A DNA stretch of 64,000 bases from Sipunculus nudus (Eukaryota > Annelida > Sipuncula > Golfingiida > Sipunculidae). The position numbers and the translations under genes are program-made. The stretch covers positions 45,552,456-45,616,455 of the forward strand of contig CM049318.1 in NCBI GenBank assembly GCA_026874595.1, given 5' to 3'. The notes beneath the pieces were generated by a model. That model did not search any database. It worked only from the letters and a program-made list of their open reading frames with translations, and had not been told where the DNA came from. Below are positions 53,857 to 61,219 of this stretch, piece by piece; positions within the stretch are counted from its first letter, which is position 1, and each line of letters opens with the position of its first letter.

Positions 53857-54291
53857 TTTACAAGCAAATATAAATGGTGTGTGTCACAAGATTGTCACTG
53901 TCACAAGATTGTCACAAACATGGCATAGACTGTCCCAAGCAAATTTACAAGCAAGTATAAAGGGAGTGTGTCACAAGATTGTCACTGTCACAAGATTGTC
54001 ACAAACATTGCACAGACTGTCCCAAGCAAATTTAGAAGAAAACATAAAGGGTGTGTGTCACAAGATTGTCACTGTCACAAACATGTCGCAAACATGGCAC
54101 AGACATTCCCAAACAAATTAACAAGCAAGTATAAAGGGTGTGTGTCACAAGATTGTCACTGTCACAAGATTGTCACAAACCTTGCACAGACTGTCCCAAG
54201 CAAATTTAGAAGAAAACATAAAGGGTGTGTGTCACAAGATTGTCACTGTCACAAGATTGTCACAAACATTGCACAGACTGTCCCAAGCAAA
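53857..54291 (+). repeat. 435-bp (five-unit) local duplication at the end of copy 2, first copy
   Basis: The sequence matches 54,292 onward at an offset of 435 (five units of 87). It includes the AGACATTCCCAAACAAATTAAC unit and two TTTAGAAGAAAACAT units. It overlaps the right break of the 21-kb block, so it was probably formed by the same exchange or soon afterwards. Confidence 0.75.
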
Positions 54292-54726
54292 TTTACAAGC
54301 AAATATAAATGGTGTGTGTCACAAGATTGTCACTGTCACAAGATTGTCACAAACATGGCATAGACTGTCCCAAGCAAATTTACAAGCAAGTATAAAGGGA
54401 GTGTGTCACAAGATTGTCACTGTCACAAGATTGTCACAAACATTGCACAGACTGTCCCAAGCAAATTTAGAAGAAAACATAAAGGGTGTGTGTCACAAGA
54501 TTGTCACTGTCACAAACATGTCGCAAACATGGCACAGACATTCCCAAACAAATTAACAAGCAAGTATAAAGGGTGTGTGTCACAAGATTGTCACTGTCAC
54601 AAGATTGTCACAAACCTTGCACAGACTGTCCCAAGCAAATTTAGAAGAAAACATAAAGGGTGTGTGTCACAAGATTGTCACTGTCACAAGATTGTCACAA
54701 ACATGGCATAGACTGTCCCAAGCAAA
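54292..54726 (+). repeat. 435-bp local duplication, second copy
   Basis: This is the partner of 53,857-54,291. Correspondence is lost at about 54,700, where CACAAACATGGCATAG replaces CACAAACATTGCACAG. A partial third copy of the same theme (AGACTTTCCCAAACAAATTAAC with AGAAGAAAACAT) lies at about 55.0-55.2 kb. Confidence 0.72.
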
Positions 54727-55269
54727 TTTACAAGCAAGTATAAAGGGTGTGTGTCACAAGATTGTCACTGTCACAAGATTATCACAAACATGGCATAGAC
54801 TTTCCTAAGCAAATTTACAAGCAAGCATAAAGGGTGTGTGTCACAAGACTGTCACTGTCACAAACATGTCGCAAACTTGGCAGAAACTTTCCCAAGCAAA
54901 TTTACAAGCAAATATAAATGGTGTGTGTCACAAGATTGTCACTGTCACAAGATTGTCACAAACATGGCATAGACTGTCCCAAGCAAATTTACAAGCAAGT
55001 ATAAAGGGAGTGTGTCACAAGATTGTCACTGTCACAAGATTGTCACAAACATTGCACAGACTGTCCCAAGCAAATTTAGAAGAAAACATAAAGGGTGTGT
55101 GTCACAAGATTGTCACTGTCACAAACATGTCGCAAACATGGCACAGACTTTCCCAAACAAATTAACAAGCAAGTATAAAGGGTGTGTGTCACAAGATTGT
55201 CACTGTCACAAGATTGTCACAAACATGGCATAGACTTTCCCAAGCAAATTTACAAGCAAGTATTAAAGG

Positions 55270-55765
55270 TGTGTGTCACAAGATTGTCACAAACATGGCA
55301 TAGACTTTCCCAAGCAAATTTATAAGCAAGTATGAAGGGTGTGTGTCACAAGATTGTCACTGTCACAAGATTGTCACAAACATGGCATAGACTGTCCCAA
55401 GCAAATTTACAAGCAAGTATAAAGGGGGTGTGTCACAAGATTGTCACTGTCACAAGATTGTCACAAACATTGCACAGACTGTCCAAAGCAAATTTAGAAG
55501 CAAGCATAAAGAGTGTGTGTCACAAGATTGTCACTGTCACAAACATGTCGCAAACATGGCACAGACTTTCCCAAGCAAATTTACAAGCAAGTATTAAAGG
55601 TGTGTCACAAGATTGTCACAAATATGGCATAGACTTTCCGAAGCAAATTTTCAAGCAAGTATGAAGGGTGTGTGTCACAAGATTGTCACTGTCGCAAGAT
55701 TGTCACAAACATGGCATAGACTGTCCCAAGCAAATTTACAAGCAAGTATAAAGGGAGTGTGTCAC
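55270..55765 (+). repeat. Block duplicated at 57,371-57,866
   Basis: This block contains two 70-bp-class units, an AGTGTGTGTCAC variant unit and the rare TTTTCAAGCAAGTATGAAGG unit. All recur 2,101 bases downstream in the same order. Differences are few, for example GAGTGTGTG versus GGGTGTGTG near 55,511/57,612 and CACTGTCAC versus CACTGTGAC at 55,363/57,464. Confidence 0.75.
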
Positions 55766-57370
55766 AAGATTGTCACTGTCACAAATATTTCGCAAACTTG
55801 GCAGAGACTTTCCCAAGCAAATTTACAAGCAAATATAAAGGTTGTGTGTCACAAGATTGTCACTGTCACAAGATTGTTTCAAACCTTGCACAGACTTTCC
55901 CAAGCATATTTACAAGCAAATATAAATGGTGTGTGTCACAAGATTGTCACTGTCACAAGATTGTCACAAACATGGCATAGACTGTCCCAAGCAATTTACA
56001 AGCAAGTATAAACGGAGTGTGTCACAAGATTGTCACTGTCACAAGATTTTCACAAACATTTCACAGACTGTCCCAAGCAAATTTAGAAGCAAGCATAAAG
56101 GGTGTGTGTCACAAGATTGTCACTGTCACAAACATGTCGCAAACATGGCACAGACTTTCCCAACCAAATTAACCACCAAGTATAAAAGGTGTGTGTCATA
56201 AGATTGTCACTGTCACAAGATTGTCACAAACATGGCATAGACTTCCCCAAGCAAATTTACAAGCAAGTATAAAGGGTGTGTGTCACAAGATTGTCACTGT
56301 CACAAGATTGTCACATACATGGCATAGACTTTCCCAAGCAAATTTACAAGCAATTATTAAAGTTGTGTGTCACAAGATTGTCACAAACATGGCATTGATT
56401 TTCCCAAATAAATTTACAAGCAAGTATGAAGGGTGTGTGTCACAAGATTGTCACTGTCGCAAGATTGTCACAAACATTGCATAGACTGTCCCAAGCAAAT
56501 TTACAAGCAAGTATAAAGGGAGTGCGTCACAAGATTGTCACTGTCACAAGATTGTCACAAACATTGCACAGACTGTCCTAAGCAAATTTACAAGCAAGTA
56601 TTAAAGTTGTGTCACATGATTGTCACAAATATGGCATAGACTTTCCCAAGCAAATTTACAAGCAAGTATAAAGGGTGTGTGTCACAAGATTGTCACTGTC
56701 ACAAGATTGTCACAAACATGGCATAGACTTTCCTAAGCAAATTTACAAGCAAGTTTAAAAGGTGTTTGTCACAAGATTGTCACTGTCACAAGATTGTCAA
56801 AAACATGGAACTGACTGTCCCAAGCAAATTTACAAGCAAGCATAAAGGGTGTGTGTCACAAGACTGTCACTGTCACAAACATGTCGCAAACTTGGCAGAG
56901 ACTTTCCCAAGCAAATTTACAAGCAAATATAAATGGTGTGTGTCACAAGATTGTCACTGTCACAAGATTGTCACAAACATGGCATAGACTGTCCCAAGCA
57001 AATTTACAAGCAAGTATAAAGGGTGTGTGTCACAAGATTGTCACTGTCACAAGATTATCACAAACATGGCATAGACTTTCCGAAGCAAATTTACAAGCAA
57101 GTTTAAAAGGTGTGTGTCACAAGATTGTCACTGTCACAAGATTGTCAAAAACATGGAACTGACTGTCCCAAGCAAATTTACAAGCAAGCATAAAGGGTGT
57201 GTGTCACAAGACTGTCACTGTCACAAACATGTCGCAAACTTGGCAGAGACTTTCCCAAGCAAATTTACAAGCAAATATAAATGGTGTGTGTCACAAGATT
57301 GTCACTGTCACAAGATTGTCACAAACATGGCATAGACTGTCCCAAGCAAATTTACAAGCAAGTATAAAGG

Positions 57371-57866
57371 TGTGTGTCACAAGATTGTCACAAACATGGC
57401 ATAGACTTTCCCAAGCAAATTTATAAGCAAGTATGAAGGGTGTGTGTCACAAGATTGTCACTGTGACAAGATTGTCACAAACATGGCATAGACTGTCCCA
57501 AGCAAATTTACAAGCAAGTATAAAGGGGGTGTGTCACAAGATTGTCACTGTCACAAGATTGTCACAAACATTGCACAGACTGTCCAAAGCAAATTTAGAA
57601 GCAAGCATAAAGGGTGTGTGTCACAAGATTGTCACTGTCACAAACATGTCGCAAACATGGCACAGACTTTCCCAAGCAAATTTACAAGCAAGTATTAAAG
57701 GTGTGTCACAAGATTGTCACAAATATGGCATAGACTTTCCGAAGCAAATTTTCAAGCAAGTATGAAGGGTGTGTGTCACAAGATTGTCACTGTCGCAAGA
57801 TTGTCACAAACATGGCATAGACTGTCCCAAGCAAATTTACAAGCAAGTATAAAGGGAGTGTGTCAC
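57371..57866 (+). repeat. Second copy of the block at 55,270-55,765
   Basis: It aligns at +2,101 to the upstream copy. The left break is in a shortened AGTATAAAGGTGTGTGTCAC unit, and the right break is just before CACAATATTG (57,867) versus CACAAGATTG (55,766). Confidence 0.75.
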
Positions 57867-57869
57867 AAT

Positions 57870-58270
57870 ATTGTCACTGTCACAAGATTGTCACGAACAT
57901 TGCACAGACTGTCCCAAGCAAATTTAGAAGCAAGCATAAAGGGTGTGTGTCACAAGATTGTCACTGTCACAAACATGTCGCAAACATGGCACAGACTTTC
58001 CCAAGCAAATTAATAAGCAAGGATAAAGGGTGTGTGTCACAAGATTGTCACTGTCACAAGATTGTCACAAACATGGCATAGACTGTCCGAAGCAAATTTA
58101 TAAGCAAGCATAATGGGTGTGTGTCACAAGATTGTCACTCTCACAAACATGTCGCAAACATGGCACAAACTTTCCCAAGTAAATTTAATAGCAAGTATAA
58201 ATGGTGTGTGTCACAATATTGTCACTGTCACAGGATTGTCACAAACATGGCACAGGCTGTCCCAAGCAAA
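57870..58270 (+). repeat. Degenerate terminal units at the array edge
   Basis: The last units carry a cluster of substitutions that are uncommon inside the array: ATTGTCACGAAC, CAAGGATAAAGG, CACTCTCACAAAC, AAGTAAATTTAATAGC and GGCACAGGCTGTCCC. The final unit stops after CCCAAGCAAA at 58,270. Decay at the edge is expected where unequal exchange no longer homogenises units. Confidence 0.7.
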
Positions 58271-58942
58271 CTGTAGTTTGGGCGTCTTGCACTGACACTG
58301 CTATGGCACAGACTGGTAGTAAGGCCATGTGTGTAGAGGGTTTATTTGGTCAGATCTTGTGTCTGCAGTCCTCCATTCCCCCAACCCTCTACATTTGTGA
58401 CATGATATATAAAGAGGAAAACTACAACAAATATGGTGGATATGGGGAAATGGAGGTAATCCCATAAATAGTCTAGCAAGATAACAATTATGAGAGTGAA
58501 AGAGAAAGAAAAGGTGACTGGATGACAGAGAGAGGAGGGACAGAGAAACAAAGAACATAACTACGTAAAACATAAACTAATAATTCATCAATGCTTTAAG
58601 CAGCAACTTAATTTTAACATGTTTGAAAAGTATAAAATTTTACAAATGTGCCCTTATATATATCCTAAAACATCACAGATACATAAACACAATTTTTGAC
58701 ATTTCTGCAAATGTTTCTAAATGCTTCTTTTGATAAAATATTTTCTGTTCATGAATAAATTGACCAGCCTTTTCTTGTTCCATAGACCAAACAATTTCAT
58801 CAGGATTATGCATCCCTCACAGAATATGTTATGTCATACATTTGATGTCAAATTATATTTTACTTTTCATGATCAGAGTGCTAAAATTGATTTATTTTTC
58901 TATAAATAAAATCAAAATGTGATATTTTCCCTGATTTATTCA
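58271..58942. other. Array flank, AT-rich, no gene recognised
   Basis: This is single-copy-looking sequence. It begins with CTGTAGTTTGGGCGTC and contains an isolated ATGGCACAGACT (58,303-58,314), identical to a stretch of the satellite. A purine-rich tract lies at 58,491-58,557. The rest is AT-rich with frequent stops. A minus-strand frame (58,301-58,573, 90 codons) and a plus-strand frame crossing the array edge have no recognisable domain and I do not call them. Confidence 0.6.
58491..58557 (+). repeat. Purine-rich low-complexity tract
   Basis: Sixty-seven bases are almost entirely A and G on the plus strand (GAGAGTGAAAGAGAAAG, GACAGAGAGAGGAGGGACAG), broken by a few C and T. This is simple low-complexity sequence with no coding or RNA signal that I can see. 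Confidence 0.7.
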
Positions 58943-59301
58943 TGCATTAGTTGTTCAGATTCTGGAGCTTTTGTGACAAATTTTCTATTATTCTGGGGGG
59001 GGGGGGGGAATTGCAAGTCCAATAGCTTAGACAATATGGGTAACAGTGACCTAATTTCAGGTTTCCAAGGAGACTTTTCATAGGTCTCTCACTGTGTCAA
59101 GAATGAAGATTCTAGGTCAAGTTGTTATGATTTGTACCCTGTTGACAGATAACAACAGATGACCGAATATCTTTTAAGGTCTCAAAAACAGAGAAAAAAA
59201 TGCATAAACTTTCGAAATAATACAGGTGGCTCCACCTGAGTCTGCAGAAATTGATAAAACACTATATGATCAATATCGATGCAAAGAATCATGTTGCTCA
59301 A
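58943..59301 (+). repeat. ~350-bp tandem dispersed-type element, copy A (359 bp)
   Basis: This copy starts TGCATTAGTTGTTCAGAT and includes ATGGGTAACAG, GGAGACTTTTCATAGG, AATGAAGATTCTAGGTC, TTGTACCCTGTTGACAGA and GGTGGCTCCACC. All reappear in order in the next copy 359 bases later. It contains a 14-base G run where copy B has CTGAGCTG. It has no coding potential. The family style resembles non-autonomous dispersed repeats of mollusc genomes; I cannot assign a class. Confidence 0.8.
58995..59008 (+). repeat. Poly(G) tract, 14 G
   Basis: This is an uninterrupted run of 14 G inside copy A of the tandem element. Copy C has only GGGGG at the equivalent place and copy B has none. Run length is prone to sequencing error and slippage. 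Confidence 0.9.
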
Positions 59302-59641
59302 TGCATTAGTTGTTCAGATACTTGAGCTTTTGTATCAAATTTGCCATTATTCTGAGCTGTAATTTGGAGTGCCATAGCTCAAAGGATATGGGTAACAGAG
59401 ACCTTATTTCAGGCTTCCATGGAGACTTTTCATAGGTCTCTCACTGTGTCAAGAATGAAGATTCTAGGTCCAGTTGTTATGATTTGTACCCTGTTGACAG
59501 ATAACTACATTCTTAAAGGTCTCAAAAAAGAGAAGAAAAAAAAAATTGTAAAAATTTGAAAAATATAGGTGGCGCCACCAGTCTGCAGGAACTGATGGAA
59601 CACCTCTTGATCAATATGTATGCCAACAATCATGACCATCA
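59302..59641 (+). repeat. ~350-bp tandem element, copy B
   Basis: This copy repeats the landmarks of copy A: TGCATTAGTTGTTCAGAT, ATGGGTAACAG, GGAGACTTTTCATAGG, TCTCACTGTGTCAAG, GATTCTAGGTC, TTGTACCCTGTTGACAGA and GGTGGCGCCACC. It is slightly shorter, lacking about 15 bases after GACAGATAAC. The GGTGGC(T/G)CCACC palindrome is conserved in both copies. Confidence 0.8.
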
Positions 59642-59927
59642 GTGTTGTAGTTATTGACATATTGCAGTTTTTTTTAATCAAATTTTCCATTATTCTTGGG
59701 GGTAATTTGGAGCCCCATAGCTCAAAGGACATGGGTAACAGGGACCTAATTTCTCGTTTCGAAGGAGATTTTTCATGGACCTCTCAGAATGTCAAGTTAC
59801 AAGATTCTAGGTCCAGCGGTTACGATTTGTGCCTGGTTAACGGACAGACAGACGGACGACGGATAAAGAGTGATCGCTATAGCTCAGATGACAGATGACT
59901 TACAGTAAGCTGAGCTAAAAACCACTG
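59642..59927 (+). repeat. ~350-bp tandem element, copy C with hairpin tail
   Basis: This is the most diverged copy: GTGTTGTAGTTATTGACAT at the start, then ATTCTTGGGGGTAATTTGGAG, CATAGCTCAAAGG, ATGGGTAACAGGG and GATTCTAGGTCCAGCGG. Instead of the CCCTGTTGACAGA segment it runs into TTAACGGACAGACAGACGG and the hairpin tail, so copy C holds the true 3' end of the element and copies A and B are internal tandem repeats. Confidence 0.75.
59841..59920 (+). repeat. Mollusc-type element tail with 8-bp hairpin
   Basis: This tail is CGGACAGACAGACGGACGAC, then GTGATCGCTATAGCTCAG, then an inverted repeat, TAGCTCAG (59,880-59,887) with CTGAGCTA (59,910-59,917) around a 22-base loop, closing with an A run. 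The GACGGACGACGG box followed by GTGATC..TAGCTCA and ..GAGCTAAAAA is a pattern I associate with abundant molluscan dispersed repeats. This is from memory and was not searched. Confidence 0.6.
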
Positions 59928-59932
59928 ACAAA

Positions 59933-59994
59933 ATCTTGTAAACAATGTAATGTAACAATATGTAATCTTGTAAACAATGTATTGTAAAACAATG
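59933..59994 (+). repeat. 32-bp tandem duplication
   Basis: Two imperfect copies begin at 59,933 and 59,965, each opening ATCTTGTAAACAATGTA and continuing with TGTAA and ACAATG. It lies directly after the element tail and may be a local slippage product. Confidence 0.75.
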
Positions 59995-60214
59995 CGTCTA
60001 GGTCAAGACCTAATAAATTTTCAAAACTATAAAGCCTCCCGAACAAGCCCCCAATTTTCTGTTACGGAACCTAATATCAACAGATCACGTAGTCGTGATG
60101 AGCACAAATTTTGTTATGGAGATAAAAAAAATTAGATTCTGTTACACTAGGCAGCGTGAAATGTCTAGGGGAATGAATAAAGAAGCCAGTGGGTTTTTTT
60201 TTGTTAACAAATAA

Positions 60215-60220
60215 TTTATT
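60215..60220 (-). terminator. Poly(A) signal AATAAA of the probable LTR
   Basis: AATAAA on the minus strand is followed by TTATTTGTTAACAAAAAAAAACCC. It would define the R/U5 boundary of the LTR. The motif is short and the region AT-rich, so alone it is weak. Confidence 0.4.
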
Positions 60221-60586
60221 CTTAAAACAACCCTAACATTACAATTCACTAAATCAATACAATTACACAGTATAACAACAGGATAACAGCAAATCAGTAC
60301 AATCACACAGTATAAAAAAACAAAGTGTACAGTACCTGATACCACCACTATCACAGTGACAACAAGTCCTTTAAAACCAATAATCCACGTAAACAGTTCA
60401 AATAGTCCAAAGTAAAGCTCTTGAAATAATCTCGAAAGCAAACTGGAGACAGGCCGCACTAAATCTGTATCGAGTTCGTAGAATCCCTGAAACTACTGCA
60501 TTTATCGGACAGGCCTTAAACTGACTCACACTCTTCCGTGTCCGCTGGAATATTTCTCTCTCTTCCCCTCTGGCTCTAAACACAGA

Positions 60587-60597
60587 GCCTATTTATA
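60587..60597 (-). promoter_or_regulatory. TATA box of the probable LTR
   Basis: On the minus strand this reads TATAAATAGGC, a strong TATA-box match, followed by CTCTGTGTTTAGAGCC. Its position about 145 bases inside the U3 end and upstream of the poly(A) signal is as expected for an LTR promoter. Confidence 0.45.
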
Positions 60598-60746
60598 ACT
60601 TTTCATCCGAATATCCTAGAAACTTCCATTTCACGAACAATCAAAAGAACCCAACAATACATAAAACACGCGCCCAAAGAACATTACAAGACACGCGCTC
60701 AGACCAACCCAGAATATTCCACATGTGCGCGGTGTCTTTACACATC

Positions 60747-60757
60747 AGACCCCGCAC
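60747..60757 (+). repeat. Left 11-bp direct repeat (putative target-site duplication)
   Basis: AGACCCCGCAC is identical to 61,209-61,219. The two copies bracket the terminal inverted repeats of the 451-bp element. Confidence 0.6.
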
Positions 60758-61208
60758 TAGACCCAGGTGTGGCTCACAGAGCCACAGGTCCCAGCCTTCA
60801 TTTATCTAGTGGACGGGAGTAGGCTACACCTGATGTTGGGTGCCTATCCCAATGCCCCTGTGCCATTGTTTAAAGCAGCAACGGCATGCATGTGTTACAT
60901 CATCTCTGGTGCATGGTGTGAATGTCCTGTAACACAACCACTTGATACACACCACCACTGGCTACATGCAGCGTTGTTACCAAGGGAACAGGCTTGATTG
61001 TTTCAGCTGGCCAGGTGCGTGTATCACATTTCAGCTGGGTGCGCCAGTAAGTTTGCAGTGATGATGTAACACGTGCAGTGCACAAGGCTGGCCAGAAACA
61101 ATCACCAGCCCATCACCCGGGGTTTAAACAGGCCAAATGTCCTTAAAATGGGTACATCGTAGTCACCTGCATGCATCACCTGTTTACAACAGAGCCACAA
61201 CTGGGTCT
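60758..61208. mobile_element. Non-autonomous terminal-inverted-repeat (MITE-like) element, 451 bp
   Basis: The left end TAGACCCAGGTGTGGCTC (60,758-60,775) is the inverted counterpart of the right end GAGCCACAACTGGGTCT (61,192-61,208), with two mismatches. Nested inverted repeats inside suggest a foldback structure: GCATGCATGTGTTACATCATC at 60,884-60,904 with GATGATGTAACACGTGCAG at 61,060-61,078, and GATTGTTTCAGCTGGCCAG at 60,996-61,014 with CTGGCCAGAAACAATC at 61,088-61,103. An identical 11-bp direct repeat flanks it. GC content is visibly higher than in the surroundings. There is no transposase frame; a 76-codon plus frame (60,767-60,997) is not recognisable. An 11-bp duplication would suggest a Mutator-like origin. 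A CTAG or TA target read from the same bases would suggest other superfamilies. Confidence 0.6.
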
Positions 61209-61219
61209 AGACCCCGCAC
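61209..61219 (+). repeat. Right 11-bp direct repeat (putative target-site duplication)
   Basis: AGACCCCGCAC is identical to 60,747-60,757 and abuts the right terminal inverted repeat. Confidence 0.6.

Larger units (their letters stand above)
23490..54187 (+). repeat. 21.4-kb higher-order block, copy 2 (30.7 kb through internal duplication)
   Basis: This is the second copy of the block at 2,124-23,489. Its end is at 54,187-54,192, where CTTGCACAGACT is followed by GTCCC rather than the TTCCC seen at 23,483. Cumulative offsets from copy 1 are +21,366/21,365, +21,539 after copy 1's 174-bp loss, +30,956 after the extra 9,417-bp duplication, +30,958 after a 2-bp difference (GTGT short at about 15,733), and +30,698 after a 260-bp deletion near 47,340. 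The offsets close exactly. Confidence 0.88.
1..58270 (+). repeat. 87-bp satellite array with higher-order structure, at least 58.3 kb
   Basis: Head-to-tail units, nearly all 87 bp, fill this interval in a single orientation; I saw no inverted unit. Landmarks in each unit, in order, are GGCATAGACTTTCCCAAGC, AAATTTACAAGCAAG, TATAAAGGGTGTGTG and two copies of TGTCACAAGATTGTCAC. By hand count the consensus has 31 A, 17 C, 17 G and 22 T (39% GC). Roughly 660 units are present after excluding the gap. Recurrent variants include GGAACTGACTGTCC for GGCATAGACTTTCC, AACATGTCGC for the second AAGATTGTC, TTTAGAAGCAAGCAT for TTTACAAGCAAGTAT, and AATTTTACAAGCAAGTG. These variants recur in fixed order and define the larger blocks. 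The consensus has no CpG; CpG appears mainly in the CATGTCGC variant. The array is open on the left. I do not recognise it as a named family. Confidence 0.98.
54188..58270 (+). repeat. Right end of the array beyond the 21-kb blocks
   Basis: The same 87-bp units continue, but this part belongs to neither 21-kb copy. Nearly all of 55,757-57,345 corresponds to 21,651-23,240 at an offset of about 34,106 with more numerous differences, so it is an older paralogue. A block at 55,270-55,765 recurs at 57,371-57,866 (offset 2,101). From about 57,870 the units become more irregular towards the edge. Confidence 0.85.
60140..60742 (-). mobile_element. Probable solo LTR of a retrotransposon (minus strand)
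   Basis: Read on the minus strand this ~603-bp segment starts TGTAAAGACACC and ends CTAGTGTAACA, so it has TG...CA ends. In the right order it carries a TATA box (TATAAATAGGC, 60,597-60,587) and, about 370 bases downstream, a poly(A) signal AATAAA (60,220-60,215) followed by a T/G-rich stretch. This is the U3-R-U5 layout of an LTR. No primer-binding site follows the U5 end and no convincing polypurine tract precedes the U3 end, so a solo LTR fits best. I see no matching target-site duplication (GATTC on one side, CATCA on the other), so the ends may be slightly off or the copy eroded. Two minus-strand frames inside it (105 and 61 codons) look incidental. It could instead be a promoter and untranslated exon of an unrelated gene. 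Confidence 0.45.

Noticed and set aside
57459-57480. Palindrome GTGACAAGATTGTCAC in a satellite unit
   Set aside because: It results from a single C-to-G change in one unit (57,464). The normal unit has CTGTCAC there and is a direct repeat, so there is no conserved inverted repeat.
1-58270. CRISPR-like array (regular repeats with variable parts)
   Set aside because: Repeats are 87 bp, diverge along their whole length and have no unique spacers. The variants recur in ordered blocks. The context is eukaryotic, with no cas-like gene.
1-58270. Telomeric or simple-sequence character
   Set aside because: There is no TTAGGG-type repeat. The GTGTGTG part is only about 7-9 bases per unit and is not a microsatellite.
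58301-58573. Minus-strand 90-codon frame next to the array edge
   Set aside because: Its hydrophobic, serine-rich N-terminal part is the complement of the purine-rich tract at 58,491-58,557. There is no domain, and the frame is short in AT-rich sequence.
59620-59898. Plus-strand 92-codon frame over element copy C
   Set aside because: It covers the 3' part of a non-coding dispersed element, including its hairpin tail. The sister copies A and B do not keep the frame open.
60142-60459. Minus-strand 105-codon frame with apparent membrane segments
   Set aside because: It lies inside the probable LTR and crosses its poly(A) signal. The hydrophobic look comes from T-rich sequence, and no family is recognisable.
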